Below are positions 1 to 7,909 of a DNA stretch of 64,000 nt, piece after piece (position 1 is the first letter of the stretch; each line of letters opens with the position of its first letter). Source of the stretch: DAOUJI01 sp965237875. GTDB lineage: Bacteria > Chloroflexota > Dehalococcoidia > Lucifugimonadales > JAGWBF01. Made by a program: the position numbers and the translations under genes. The stretch lies in assembly GCA_965237875.1 (NCBI GenBank), contig CBDEGP010000002.1, forward strand, positions 1,178,001 through 1,242,000. Reading direction: 5' to 3'. The notes under the pieces were generated by a model. It was not told the DNA's origin, made no database searches, and worked only from the letters and a program-made list of their open reading frames with translations.

Positions 1-295
1 GGAGAGACCGTATGGCGGCCTCCCTCCCTGCGCCGGGACCCTTTATGAGAACGTCTATGAGCCTCAGCCCGTGGTCCATGCCTCTGCGCGCGGCCTGCTC
101 GGCAGCCCTCTGGGCCGCAAAGGCAGTCCCCTTTCTCGATCCCTTGAAGCCGGACGTGCCGGCGCTGGACGAGACTATAACTGCGCCCTGGGGGTCGGTC
201 AGAGTGACCAGGGTGTTGTTGAAAGTCGAGTGGATGTACGCCTTCCCCCGGGGAATCGACTTTCTTTCTCTCCTGCGTGTACGCGGTCTGGCCAT
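1..295 (-). CDS. rpsK: Ribosomal protein uS11, 3' end cut off by window edge
   Basis: Translating the minus strand from the ATG at 295 gives a protein beginning MARPRTRRRERKSIPRGKAY, followed by the S11 core (STFNNTLVTLTD, SSAGTSGFKGSRKGT, AAQRAAEQA, GPGAGREAAIRSL). S11 lies on the 30S platform, binds the 690 and 790 loops of 16S rRNA and contacts S7 and S21. About 98 residues are visible; the C-terminal RNA-binding tail lies outside the window. It follows rpsM by 10 bases in the same direction, the normal alpha-operon order. The frame is open to base 1, so this is a partial gene and not a truncated one. Confidence 0.95.
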   Translation of the reverse strand, partial: MARPRTRRRERKSIPRGKAYIHSTFNNTLVTLTDPQGAVIVSSSAGTSGFKGSRKGTAFAAQRAAEQAARRGMDHGLRLIDVLIKGPGAGREAAIRSL

Positions 296-305
296 GTGGC
301 CTCCT

Positions 306-698
306 CTACTTCTTCCCGCCGGTCCGGCGTCCGCGTCCGGCGACCGTCCTTCTGGGTCCCTTGCGAGTTCGTGCATTGGTGCGAGTTCTTTGGCCTCTGA
401 CGGGCAACCCCCGCCGGTGACGCAGGCCGCGCGTGGAGCCGATCTCGATGAGCCGCCGGACGTTCATGGTCACTTCACGCCGGAGATCGCCCTCCACCTT
501 GTATTCTTTGTCGATGATTTCCCGCAGCCGGTCAATGTCCGCTTCCGACAGCTCGGTGATCTTGGGCTTGGGGTCTCCGTCGATGTCGGCCCGCTCCAGT
601 ATCTCCTTGGCCATCACCGGGCCTATGCCGTAGATGCGGCGCAGGGCCACGTCCACGCGTTTTCCGTCGGGTATGTCCACTCCCGCCACACGGACCAT
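306..698 (-). CDS. rpsM: Ribosomal protein uS13
   Basis: A 130-residue protein starting MVRVAGVDIPDGKRVDVALR, the standard bacterial S13 opening. The helix-turn-helix region (YGIGPVMAKEIL) and the basic C-terminal tail (RGLPVRGQRTRTNARTRKGP) are both present. S13 sits in the 30S head, contacts the P-site tRNA through its tail and forms intersubunit bridges with L5. It lies between rpmJ and rpsK as in most bacteria. Its length is normal for the family (about 115-130) and nothing is unusual. Confidence 0.97.
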   Translation of the reverse strand: MVRVAGVDIPDGKRVDVALRRIYGIGPVMAKEILERADIDGDPKPKITELSEADIDRLREIIDKEYKVEGDLRREVTMNVRRLIEIGSTRGLRHRRGLPVRGQRTRTNARTRKGPRRTVAGRGRRTGGKK

Positions 699-749
699 AT
701 CAACCTCCTAGCCGGCGCCGGTCCACTTTACGAAAGCTCATCCTGAGGG

Positions 750-863
750 CTAACCCTGCCTCTGGACGTGCTTCACGTTGACACAGATCACGCGGATTAT
801 CCCCTTGCGTTTGATTATTCTGCACTTGTTGCAGCGCGGTTTTACCGATGCTCGTACTCTCAT
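750..863 (-). CDS. rpmJ: Ribosomal protein bL36 (zinc form)
   Basis: A 37-residue ORF on the minus strand, ATG at 863 and TAG at 750-752. It translates as MRVRASVKPRCNKCRIIKRK and ends VICVNVKHVQRQG. The Cys-x-x-Cys pair, the third Cys and the His of the L36 zinc ribbon are all present, so this is the zinc-binding (C+) form. L36 binds 23S rRNA near the peptidyl-transferase region late in 50S assembly. The stop of infA and this start are one base apart, so the two genes are probably translationally coupled. Confidence 0.95.
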   Translation of the reverse strand: MRVRASVKPRCNKCRIIKRKGIIRVICVNVKHVQRQG

Positions 864-864
864 G

Positions 865-1083
865 CTACTTGAACCTGTAAGTTATGCGTCCCCTGGATAG
901 ATCGTAAGGAGAGAGCTCGACCAGGACTCTGTCCCCCGGCAGCACTCGGATGAAGTGGAGCCGTATTTTGCCCGATACGTGGGCCAACACTTTATGCTCG
1001 TTGGGAAGCTTGACCCTGAACATCCCATTGGGCAGGGCTTCCACAACGCTGGCCTCCACCTCTATCGCTTCTTTCTTTGGCAT
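865..1083 (-). CDS. infA: Translation initiation factor IF-1
   Basis: A 72-residue protein with the single OB-fold of IF-1: MPKKEAIEVEASVVEALPNG, then MFRVKLPNEHKVLAHVSGKI and a C-terminus with LSPYDLSRGRITYRFK. IF-1 occupies the A site of the 30S subunit during initiation and modulates IF-2 and IF-3. The length matches the family exactly. It lies between map and rpmJ, the usual arrangement in Gram-positive and Chloroflexota alpha operons, with 17 bases to map and one base to rpmJ. Confidence 0.97.
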   Translation of the reverse strand: MPKKEAIEVEASVVEALPNGMFRVKLPNEHKVLAHVSGKIRLHFIRVLPGDRVLVELSPYDLSRGRITYRFK

Positions 1084-1100
1084 AAGTCTATAGCGTCCTG

Positions 1101-1904
1101 CTACCTCTCCTTCGTAAGCGCCTCTACGCCGTCTTCCGTGATGGCTATGGTGTGCTCATAGTGGGCCGAGAGCTCTCCGTCGGCGGTGACCACCGTCCAA
1201 TGGTCGTCCAGGACGCGGGTCTTCCAGCCGCCCATATTCAGCATGGGTTCGATGGCGATGGTCATTCCTTTCCTTAAAACGGCGCCCCTGCCTCCGGGGC
1301 CGTAGTTGGGCACCTGGGGGTCCTCGTGGAGGAAACGGCCGATGCCGTGGCCCACATACTCCCGGACCACACTGTATCCTCGACCTTCCGCATACTCCTG
1401 GACGGCCTGTCCCACGTCTCCCACGCGGCCTCCGTCATGGACGGCTTTTATCCCCTCCCAGAGGGAATCTCGAGTGGCCTCTATCAGGTCCTCCGCCTCT
1501 TTGGTTATGCTTCCTACCCCCACAGTGATGGCGGCGTCTCCTATGAAGCCCTCCACCACGGCTCCCACGTCCATCTTGATCAAGTCGCCTTCTTGAAGCG
1601 TCCTGTCACTGGGAATCCCATGAACGATCTCTTCATTCAACGAGGTGCAAATAGTCGCAGGGAAGCCCCTATATCCCTTGAAGGCGGGCTTTCCTCCGAG
1701 CCTCTTGATCTCCTTGTTGGCAATGGCGTCCAGGTCTCTGGTCCTCATCCCCGGCCTGACCGACTCTCTGAGCGTAGACAGCGTTGCACCGACCACTGCG
1801 CCGGCCTTGCGCATGGACTCCATCTCCCTCGCCGACTTGATGGTGACGCCGCCCTTGTAGGGAGAGCTCGAGTTGGACGCCGTTTCGATTTTTCTGTTGT
1901 TCAT
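1101..1904 (-). CDS. map: Methionine aminopeptidase, type I
   Basis: A 267-residue M24 metallopeptidase that removes the initiator Met from nascent proteins. All five metal ligands can be located: two Asp in MDVGAVVEGFIGDAA, His in EYVGHGIGRFLHEDP, Glu in IAIEPMLNMG and the final Glu in AHYEHTIAI; the substrate-binding His is in NEEIVHGIP. The first 20 or so residues (MNNRKIETASNSSS) are poorly conserved in the family; the conserved part begins at TIKSAREMESM. It follows adk by 37 bases in the same operon, the usual secY-adk-map-infA order. Confidence 0.96.
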   Translation of the reverse strand: MNNRKIETASNSSSPYKGGVTIKSAREMESMRKAGAVVGATLSTLRESVRPGMRTRDLDAIANKEIKRLGGKPAFKGYRGFPATICTSLNEEIVHGIPSDRTLQEGDLIKMDVGAVVEGFIGDAAITVGVGSITKEAEDLIEATRDSLWEGIKAVHDGGRVGDVGQAVQEYAEGRGYSVVREYVGHGIGRFLHEDPQVPNYGPGGRGAVLRKGMTIAIEPMLNMGGWKTRVLDDHWTVVTADGELSAHYEHTIAITEDGVEALTKER

Positions 1905-1941
1905 TCTACCACTTACCCTGGACCCTTGCTACAGGACCGAA

Positions 1942-2616
1942 TTATATCTTGAGCGCCTTCATTAGACGCAACCTGACCTGATCAACTGGACCTGTTCCAT
2001 CTACATCGGAAAGGTTTCCCTGTTCCCGGTAGTAGTCGGACAAAGGCCGGGTTTCGTCATCGTAGACCTGAATGCGGGCTGTTATGGCTTCAGGCCTGTC
2101 GTCGTCCCTCCGGTAGACCTCTCCTCCACATGCGTCACAGACCCCCTCGGCTTTCGGAGGAGCATTGTCTCGATGGTATGGGACCTGGCATTGCCTGCAC
2201 GTCATCCGGCCCCCCAGCCGCTTCACAAGCTCTTCCGTAGGGACCACGATGTGGACCACTCTGTCAATCCCGCTGGACTCGCCTTTGAGGGCGTCGTCAA
2301 GCGATTGGGCCTGGTTGAGGTTCCTTGGGAATCCGTCCAGCAGAAACCCGCCGGCGCTTTCAGGAGGCAACACCTGCTGCAAGACCATAGCGATTGTGAC
2401 CTCGTCGGGGACAAGCGTTCCCTGGCTCATGTATTCGGCAGCCTTCTTGCCAAGTTCCGTCCCCTCCCTCTGGTGACGCCGGAAAAGGTCTCCCGTCGAG
2501 ATATGGCTGACGCCGGGGATGGTGCCCAGTATCTGCTTGGCCTGGGTGCCTTTTCCGGCGCCCGGCGGCCCTAGCAACACAACCCTCCTGGCCAGATGAA
2601 TCTCCGACGTCGTCAC
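1942..2616 (-). CDS. adk: Adenylate kinase, zinc-type LID
   Basis: A 224-residue cytosolic kinase interconverting ATP + AMP and 2 ADP. The P-loop is LLGPPGAGKGTQAK near residues 14-27; the AMP-binding segment includes HISTGDLFRRH and LLDGFPRN. The LID domain carries two Cys pairs (CRQCQVPYH and CDACGGEVY), indicating a structural zinc as in Gram-positive Adk. The gene lies six bases after secY. The C-terminal half matches the long bacterial Adk class (about 215-225 residues). Confidence 0.96.
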   Translation of the reverse strand: MTTSEIHLARRVVLLGPPGAGKGTQAKQILGTIPGVSHISTGDLFRRHQREGTELGKKAAEYMSQGTLVPDEVTIAMVLQQVLPPESAGGFLLDGFPRNLNQAQSLDDALKGESSGIDRVVHIVVPTEELVKRLGGRMTCRQCQVPYHRDNAPPKAEGVCDACGGEVYRRDDDRPEAITARIQVYDDETRPLSDYYREQGNLSDVDGTGPVDQVRLRLMKALKI

Positions 2617-2622
2617 GCCCCG

Positions 2623-3948
2623 TTACCTCAAGAACCCTTCGTAGTTCCTCATCAGCAGCTGTGCTTCAAGCTGCCTTAGAGTGTCCAGCCCCACCCCCAC
2701 CATGATGAGCAGGCTGATGCTGGGCAGCTGGATAGCCTGCACGTCCGTGAGCAGAGCAGCGAAATAGGGCACGATGAAGACGAATCCCAGGAACAGGGCG
2801 CCTCCCCACGTTAGGCGCAGTATGACCCGGTTGAGGTACTCCTGAGTGGGCCTGCCCGGGCGGATGCCCGGCACGAAGCCCCCGTTCTTCTGGAGATTGT
2901 CTGCTAAATTCTGCTGTTGAAAGACCACCAGGGTATAGAAGAAGGTGAACATCACCACCAGCACGAAGGCCAGCACCCAATAAACGAACCTGGAAGGGTC
3001 GAACCAGTCGGCCAGGGAGTTGGCTATGTTTCCCACCAAGTCTCCCCGCACGCCCAGGAAGCTGGCCAAAGTGGCGGGCAGAATGGCCACGGACGACGCG
3101 AATATAACGGGAATCATTCCCGCAGAGTTTATGCGCAGCGGCAGATACGTAGACCCTGTCTGCCGGTACATCCTGCCGCCCCGAAAAATGCTCCGGCCAT
3201 ACTGGACGGGTATCCGCCGGTGGGCCTCCGTGAACACTACAATCAGCGCGACAATCAGCAGGCCGATGATCGCCAGCCAGATGATTCCCAGGGCGTTGGT
3301 CTGGTCCGAAGCCTGGGATATGAGCCCTGGGAAACCCGCCACTATCCCGGCGAAGATTATCAAGGATATTCCGTTTCCGATTCCCCTCTCGGTTATAAGC
3401 TCTCCAAGCCACACCAGGAACATGGTCCCTGCTGTAAGCGAGGCCAGCATCGCCACCGTGGGTATGAAGTTGCCGTCACCGGGCCCTGACCAGACTCCGC
3501 TGATTACGCCGGCCGACTGCACCAGCTGCAATTGGCCGTACCCCTGGGCGAGGGCAATGGGAACGGTTACAAAGTGGACGATCCTGTTGATTTTTTGGCG
3601 CCCGTACTCGCCGTCTCTGGATATGCGTTGCAGAGCGGGCACAACGGGGACCAGCAGCTGCATGACGATGGACGACGTGATGTAGGGAAACACTCCCAGG
3701 GCGGCCACGCTCATGTTCTCCAGGGCTCCGCCGCTGAAGAGGTTCAGAAAACCCAGAAGCTGACTGCTTTCGAATAGGGCGTCTAAGCTGTTGCGGTCGA
3801 TGCCCGGTATCGGGACTTGGGCCATGAACCGGAAGACGCCCAGCATGGCCAGCGTGAAAAGGATTTTTGCTCTTAGGTCGGGTACTCGGAAGGCGTCTAT
3901 TGCAGCTTGCAGTAACTTGGGACGGCCTTCCGTCTCCTGGGCCATCAT
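2623..3948 (-). CDS. secY: Protein translocase subunit SecY
   Basis: A 441-residue polytopic membrane protein, the channel of the Sec translocon. Conserved features include the N-terminal amphipathic region (AAIDAFRVPDLRAKILFTLA), the plug and TM2 region (FSGGALENMSVAALGVFPYI), the cytosolic loop with EAHRRIPVQYGRS and the C-terminal PGRPTQEYLNRVILRLTWGG. Ten hydrophobic segments are consistent with the family. It lies three bases after rplO and six before adk. A second Met follows the first directly, so the exact start is uncertain by one codon. Confidence 0.97.
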   Translation of the reverse strand: MMAQETEGRPKLLQAAIDAFRVPDLRAKILFTLAMLGVFRFMAQVPIPGIDRNSLDALFESSQLLGFLNLFSGGALENMSVAALGVFPYITSSIVMQLLVPVVPALQRISRDGEYGRQKINRIVHFVTVPIALAQGYGQLQLVQSAGVISGVWSGPGDGNFIPTVAMLASLTAGTMFLVWLGELITERGIGNGISLIIFAGIVAGFPGLISQASDQTNALGIIWLAIIGLLIVALIVVFTEAHRRIPVQYGRSIFRGGRMYRQTGSTYLPLRINSAGMIPVIFASSVAILPATLASFLGVRGDLVGNIANSLADWFDPSRFVYWVLAFVLVVMFTFFYTLVVFQQQNLADNLQKNGGFVPGIRPGRPTQEYLNRVILRLTWGGALFLGFVFIVPYFAALLTDVQAIQLPSISLLIMVGVGLDTLRQLEAQLLMRNYEGFLR

Positions 3949-3951
3949 GGC

Positions 3952-4395
3952 TTAAAGGACCTCCACACTTCCACCCGCCGCCTCGATCTTCTCCCTTGCC
4001 GTCTTGGTGAACTTGTGCGCCGACACCTTCAACGCCACGTCCAGATCGCCGTTTCCCAGCACCTTGACCTGGTGCTTGATCTTCCTGAGATAACCCATTC
4101 GCACCAACGTCTCAGGCGTGACAACCGAGTCCCCGGGCAGTCCTGCCAACTCATCCAATTTGACGAGGTGGTACTCCGTCTTGAAGATGTTTGTGAACCC
4201 CCTTCGCATGGGAAGGCCCTTGATCATAGGCAATTGTCCGCCCTCGAATCCGGGTCTCACGCCTCCGCCTGAGCGGGACTTCTGTCCTTTCATTCCCCGC
4301 CCGGCGTAGGTGCCGTGACCGCTGGCGTCGCCTCTCCCTATGCGCTTCCGCTTCCGTCGGGCGCCCGGCGCCGGGGTTGCCTCATGCTCCATCAT
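3952..4395 (-). CDS. rplO: Ribosomal protein uL15
   Basis: A 147-residue protein with the L15 N-terminal rRNA-binding signature (ARRKRKRIGRGDASGHGTY followed by AGRGMKGQKSRSG) and the C-terminal globular domain (LGNGDLDVALKVSAHKFT). L15 is an early 50S assembly protein. It lies 108 bases after rpmD, the longest gap in the spc part of the cluster; that gap holds only a 10-codon ORF overlapping this start, which is not called. The start at 4395 (MMEHEATPAP) is a few residues longer than the family core. Confidence 0.95.
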   Translation of the reverse strand: MMEHEATPAPGARRKRKRIGRGDASGHGTYAGRGMKGQKSRSGGGVRPGFEGGQLPMIKGLPMRRGFTNIFKTEYHLVKLDELAGLPGDSVVTPETLVRMGYLRKIKHQVKVLGNGDLDVALKVSAHKFTKTAREKIEAAGGSVEVL

Positions 4396-4503
4396 TTCTT
4401 GGACTGCCTGCCTTTCGTTCCCATGTTGCCCCTATTTGCCTGGCGCACAAAGCGGCTCAAGCCTCGGATGTTCCCTTTACAGCCTCCGCCGGAAGCGCTT
4501 CTC

Positions 4504-4704
4504 CTAGGCGGGAGGAGATTCGGGACTGATCTCCTCCACCTCAACCAGGTGATGAACGGCGTTCACCATCCCCCTGATGGTCGGAGTGTCATGACGCACC
4601 ACCGAGTGAGAAAGCCTTTTGAGACCCAGGGCCTCAATGACCCTGCGCTGGCTCTGCTTCCGACCGATGCAGCTTTTCTTCCAGGTAATCTTTATCTGAG
4701 ACAT
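4504..4704 (-). CDS. rpmD: Ribosomal protein uL30
   Basis: A 66-residue protein beginning MSQIKITWKKSCIGRKQSQR, followed by IEALGLKRLSHSVVRHDTPT and IRGMVNAVHHLVEVEE, the complete L30 fold. It ends in a short acidic tail (EISPESPPA), a few residues longer than the typical 58-60. L30 binds 23S rRNA domain II. It sits 18 bases after rpsE and before rplO, the standard spc order. Confidence 0.94.
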   Translation of the reverse strand: MSQIKITWKKSCIGRKQSQRRVIEALGLKRLSHSVVRHDTPTIRGMVNAVHHLVEVEEISPESPPA

Positions 4705-4722
4705 GAGTTCAAGCCCTTCGCC

Positions 4723-5238
4723 TTAGGCCGCTTCCCGGTCCGTTCCTCTGCGTTTGGCTATTTCCACAACCGGATCCTTCACCTTTTGAAGCGCGTCCAA
4801 CGTGGCGTAAACTACGTTTATAGGGTTCCTGGAGCCCAGGGACTTGGCCACGGCGTCCTTGACCCCCGCCAAGTCCAGAACTGCCCTAACGACTCCGGCG
4901 GCGATTATTCCCGTGCCGGCCGGCGCGGGCTTGATCAAGACCTTGGAGGCCCCAACCTTGGAGTAGGTCTCCTGGGGTATGGTGCTTCCCTTCAGCGGGA
5001 CCCTGATCAGCGTCTTTCTTGCCAGGGCGTTTCCCTTTCTGACGGCGTCGGGAATCGCCTGGGCTTTGCCCAGACCGGCGCCCACGACTCCTTCTCCGTC
5101 TCCCACGACCACGAGGCCGTTGAACCTCAGGTGCCGTCCGCCCTTGACCACCTTGGCGATTCGCCTTGTAAACACCAAGCGGTCGGTCAGTTCAAGACCG
5201 GTGGGGTCCACTTTGTTGACCGGTATGCGAAAGCCCAT
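4723..5238 (-). CDS. rpsE: Ribosomal protein uS5
   Basis: A 171-residue protein with the S5 double-stranded-RNA-binding-like domain (GRHLRFNGLVVVGDGEGVVG) and the C-terminal domain (STIPQETYSKVGASKVLIKP, GIIAAGVVRAVLDLAGV). S5 is in the 30S body near the decoding and mRNA-entry region and contributes to accuracy. The stop of rplR is adjacent to this start (5238/5239), so the two are very likely coupled. Length is normal. Confidence 0.96.
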   Translation of the reverse strand: MGFRIPVNKVDPTGLELTDRLVFTRRIAKVVKGGRHLRFNGLVVVGDGEGVVGAGLGKAQAIPDAVRKGNALARKTLIRVPLKGSTIPQETYSKVGASKVLIKPAPAGTGIIAAGVVRAVLDLAGVKDAVAKSLGSRNPINVVYATLDALQKVKDPVVEIAKRRGTDREAA

Positions 5239-5607
5239 TTAGAAAACGAGTCCTTCCTCTCTAGCAGCGTCCGCCAAAGCCTTTATCCTTCCGTGGTACA
5301 GGTATCCTCCTCGATCGAACACCACCGTGGACGTTCCCGCCGACTTGGTGCGTTGGGCTATGACCTTCCCCACCAGCTTGGACACTTCGGTCTTGGAAAG
5401 ACCCGAGCCTGACTCTTTGATCTCGGGCTCCAGGCTGGACGCGGCGGCGATTGTATGTCCCTGGGAGTCGTTGACCACCTGTGCATAGATGGCCTTCAGA
5501 CTCCGAAATACGCAGAGCCTGGGCCTTTCAGGGGTCCCTTGCACCTTCTTGCGCACTCTTTGATGGCGGGCGAGCCGCAGGTCCCTTGGATTTTTCTCTC
5601 TAGGCAT
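5239..5607 (-). CDS. rplR: Ribosomal protein uL18
   Basis: A 122-residue protein with the L18 core: RLARHQRVRKKVQGTPERPR, LCVFRSLKAIYAQVVND, DRGGYLYHGRIKALADAARE and the terminal GLVF. L18 binds 5S rRNA and anchors it with L5 in the central protuberance. It starts 61 bases after rplF and abuts rpsE. Its length is the family norm. Confidence 0.96.
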   Translation of the reverse strand: MPREKNPRDLRLARHQRVRKKVQGTPERPRLCVFRSLKAIYAQVVNDSQGHTIAAASSLEPEIKESGSGLSKTEVSKLVGKVIAQRTKSAGTSTVVFDRGGYLYHGRIKALADAAREEGLVF

Positions 5608-5668
5608 TCAAGACCGCCTCATGTTCGGCGATAGATAGAATATAAGGGCGTTTCATCTCCGTGTTCCG

Positions 5669-6247
5669 CTAGCTCTTTCTCGCCGCTGACTTCCCAGGTT
5701 TTAGACGGAGGACCTCTCCGGCGTATTTAATGCCTTTCTCCTTGTAGGCGTTGGGCGGCCGCACACGGCGAATGGTGGAGGCCACTTCACCCACCTTCTG
5801 CTTGTCGATGCCGTCCACGTGGACCCGGTTGTTGCCCTCGACGGTCAGCGTGACGCCTTCCAGCGGCTTGACGTCCACCGGGTGACTGTATCCCACGTTA
5901 AGGACGATGCCCTCTCCGACCTGTTGCACTCTGTACCCGACGCCCATCAGCTCCAGCGTCTTTCGGTAGCCGTCGGTGACTCCGGTTACGGCGTTGGAAA
6001 TCAGACTGCGGGTCAGGCCGTGGAGCGACCTGTGAAACTTCCTGGCGGAAACTCTCGCGACAGTAATCTCGCCGTCTTCCATCCTTACGACCACGTCAGT
6101 GTGGAGGGGCTGCGTCAGGGAGCCTTTGGGACCCTTGACGGTGATTTGGGCGTCGCTCAGGTCCACTTGGACTCCCGGCGGAAGTTTTATGGGTTTTCTT
6201 CCTATGCGCGAGAGGGTCTTATCGTTCCGGCCTTCGTTACCAGACAT
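5669..6247 (-). CDS. rplF: Ribosomal protein uL6
   Basis: A 192-residue protein. The family core begins at residue 13 (SRIGRKPIKLPPGVQV), so the first 12 residues (MSGNEGRNDKTL) are a small extension; the only ATG in frame lies inside the end of rpsH, giving an 11-base overlap and probable coupling. The two L6 domains and the C-terminal RPPNAYKEKGIKYAGEVLRL motif are complete. L6 lies at the base of the L7/L12 stalk near the sarcin-ricin loop. Confidence 0.95.
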   Translation of the reverse strand: MSGNEGRNDKTLSRIGRKPIKLPPGVQVDLSDAQITVKGPKGSLTQPLHTDVVVRMEDGEITVARVSARKFHRSLHGLTRSLISNAVTGVTDGYRKTLELMGVGYRVQQVGEGIVLNVGYSHPVDVKPLEGVTLTVEGNNRVHVDGIDKQKVGEVASTIRRVRPPNAYKEKGIKYAGEVLRLKPGKSAARKS

Positions 6248-6635
6248 AGCAGAGCAACTCCCCTCCCAGACCCTGACGCCATGCTTGTCGTCCCGTCATT
6301 ACTCCCTGGGACGTGGACATGACGGCAACGCCCAGGCCTCCGTATATCCGGGGTATCTCCCCTTTGCCCACGTAAACCCGCAGCCCAGGCTTGCTGACCC
6401 GCTTCAGCCCTCCGATGGCTGGCTCCCGGTTCTCTCTGTAGGAAAGGTGGATTCTGAGCACAGGCTGGGGCTGGCCTCTCAGCACGTCGAAGTCCCTGAC
6501 AAACCCTTCTTCCTTCAGCACTTTGGCTATGGCCACCTTGATCTTGGACACGGGCATCGTAACCGACTCGTGCCTCACTGGCTGAGCGTTCCTGATCCTG
6601 GTCAACATATCGGCTATGGGGTCGGTTACCGGCAT
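6237..6635 (-). CDS. rpsH: Ribosomal protein uS8
   Basis: A 132-residue protein starting MPVTDPIADMLTRIRNAQPV, the highly conserved S8 N-terminus, and ending GGELLCYVW, matching the classic GGEVLCYVW-like tail. S8 binds helix 21 of 16S rRNA and in many bacteria represses the spc operon by binding its own mRNA; no such site was identified here by eye. It lies 11 bases after rpsN and overlaps rplF. Confidence 0.96.
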   Translation of the reverse strand: MPVTDPIADMLTRIRNAQPVRHESVTMPVSKIKVAIAKVLKEEGFVRDFDVLRGQPQPVLRIHLSYRENREPAIGGLKRVSKPGLRVYVGKGEIPRIYGGLGVAVMSTSQGVMTGRQAWRQGLGGELLCYVW

Positions 6636-6646
6636 ATTTCTCCCGT

Positions 6647-6832
6647 CTACCAGCTGGCCTTGCGCACGCCTGGCAATTCACCCACCAGCGCCAGTTGCCT
6701 CATGCAAATGCGGCACAACCCGAAATACCGAATGAAGGCTCTCGGTCTGCCGCAGCGATGGCAGCGGTTGTATTGCCGCACTGGAAACTTGGGTGTGCGC
6801 TTCCACTTCTCTATCAGTGATTTTTTAGCCAA
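6647..6832 (-). CDS. rpsN: Ribosomal protein uS14, zinc-binding short form
   Basis: A 61-residue zinc-type S14 (rpsZ type): MAKKSLIEKWKRTPKFPVRQ, then Cys pairs in YNRCHRCGRPRAF and LCRICMRQLAL, ending ELPGVRKASW. The four Cys form the zinc site. S14 is in the 30S head and is needed for S3/S10 assembly. It follows rplE by nine bases. No zinc-free paralogue is visible in the window. Confidence 0.97.
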   Translation of the reverse strand: MAKKSLIEKWKRTPKFPVRQYNRCHRCGRPRAFIRYFGLCRICMRQLALVGELPGVRKASW

Positions 6833-6841
6833 AGGTCTCCT

Positions 6842-7627
6842 CTAGTTCGGACGTGCAAAGGGCATGCCCATCAAGGCAAGCAGCATCGACGCCTCAGCAT
6901 CGGTCTTGGCCGTGGTGGCTATGGTAACCTGAAAGCCCCTGATACGCTCTATCCGATTGTATTCGATCTCGGGGAAGATGATCTGCTCACGTATTCCCAA
7001 GGAGTAGTTGCCCCGTCCGTCAAAGCTGGCGGACGAAACTCCTCGGAAGTCCCTGATGCGGGGCAGGGCCGTGTTCACAAGGCGGTCCATGAAATAGTAC
7101 ATCCGATCCCCCCGCAGGGTTACGGTGACCCCCACCGCGTTGCCCTCCCTGAGCTTGAATCCGGCTATGGACTTGCGCGCACGGGTGATGACCGGTTTCT
7201 GCCCCGATATGGCGGTCAGGTCGTTAGTGGCGCTCTCGATGGCGCGGCCGTTGGTGAGGGCCTCGCCAAGTCCCACGTTCAGCGCTATTTTATGGAGGCG
7301 CGGCGCCTGCATCACATTTTCGTATCCCATCTCCCGCACCATCGTGGGGACCACTTCATCACGCCACAGCTCTTTGAGCCTGGGTTTGGGAAGGCCCAAG
7401 GGAGCGGCGCCGTCCTCTTCCACGGCGGCCTGCTCCGGCGCCGATTCTCGCGCAGGGGCCCGCCGACGTCCTCCTCTGGCTCCCGCACCGCTTTGGGCAG
7501 GCTGACGCCTTTGGCGGGGCTTAGGCTCCTCCGTTGTAGACCCCTCAGGCGCACCCGCTTGAGGCTGGTCCTCCTGAGGAGCGGCCTGGCGTTCCTCTAT
7601 GTTATCGTCTCCCCGCACCGTTGACAT
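6842..7627 (-). CDS. rplE: Ribosomal protein uL5 with long disordered N-terminal extension
   Basis: The L5 core starts about 80 residues into the protein (PRLKELWRDEVVPTMVREMG, then LHKIALNVGLGEA) and runs to the normal C-terminus (LLALMGMPFARPN). L5 is normally about 180 residues; with the start at 7627 (MSTVRGDDNIEERQA) this one is 261. The extra N-terminus is rich in Pro, Ala, Gln, Arg and Glu (for example RQRRQPAQSGAGARGGRRRA). The chosen start overlaps the end of rplX by 31 bases; a still longer frame to 7696 exists but would overlap rplX by 100 bases. L5 binds 5S rRNA and contacts S13. Confidence 0.92.
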   Translation of the reverse strand: MSTVRGDDNIEERQAAPQEDQPQAGAPEGSTTEEPKPRQRRQPAQSGAGARGGRRRAPARESAPEQAAVEEDGAAPLGLPKPRLKELWRDEVVPTMVREMGYENVMQAPRLHKIALNVGLGEALTNGRAIESATNDLTAISGQKPVITRARKSIAGFKLREGNAVGVTVTLRGDRMYYFMDRLVNTALPRIRDFRGVSSASFDGRGNYSLGIREQIIFPEIEYNRIERIRGFQVTIATTAKTDAEASMLLALMGMPFARPN

Positions 7628-7908
7628 ACTCGGACCTTTCTTCCGTTTTCGAGGGACCCATGCCGCACCCGCGTGGGGCGGTTGCAGCCTGAGCAAATCA
7701 GCATTACGTTGGACACGTGAAGAGGCGATTCCCTCTGGACTCGCCCCGCCTGCCTGACACCAGGGGTCGGGCGCACATGCCGGATCACCATGTTGACGCC
7801 TTCGATGACGACTCGTTTCTTGTCAGTCAGGACCCTGTCCACTCGACCTTGACGGCCTTTCTCCTTGCCTGCGACGACCAGGACCGTATCTCCTCGTCGG
7901 ACCTTCAT
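7597..7908 (-). CDS. rplX: Ribosomal protein uL24
   Basis: A 103-residue protein beginning MKVRRGDTVLVVAGKEKGRQ (KOW domain), with a C-terminal pair of Cys-x-x-Cys motifs (CSGCNRPTRV and CQRCGETIT) typical of zinc-containing L24. L24 initiates 50S assembly by binding the 5' end of 23S rRNA. One base separates its start from the rplN stop. Its 3' end overlaps the extended L5 reading frame. Confidence 0.95.
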   Translation of the reverse strand: MKVRRGDTVLVVAGKEKGRQGRVDRVLTDKKRVVIEGVNMVIRHVRPTPGVRQAGRVQRESPLHVSNVMLICSGCNRPTRVRHGSLENGRKVRVCQRCGETIT

Positions 7909-7909
7909 G

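Noticed and set aside
4396..4503. Ten-codon ORF (MGTKGRQSKK) between rpmD and rplO
   Set aside because: Too short, no family match, and it ends within the rplO start; probably chance.
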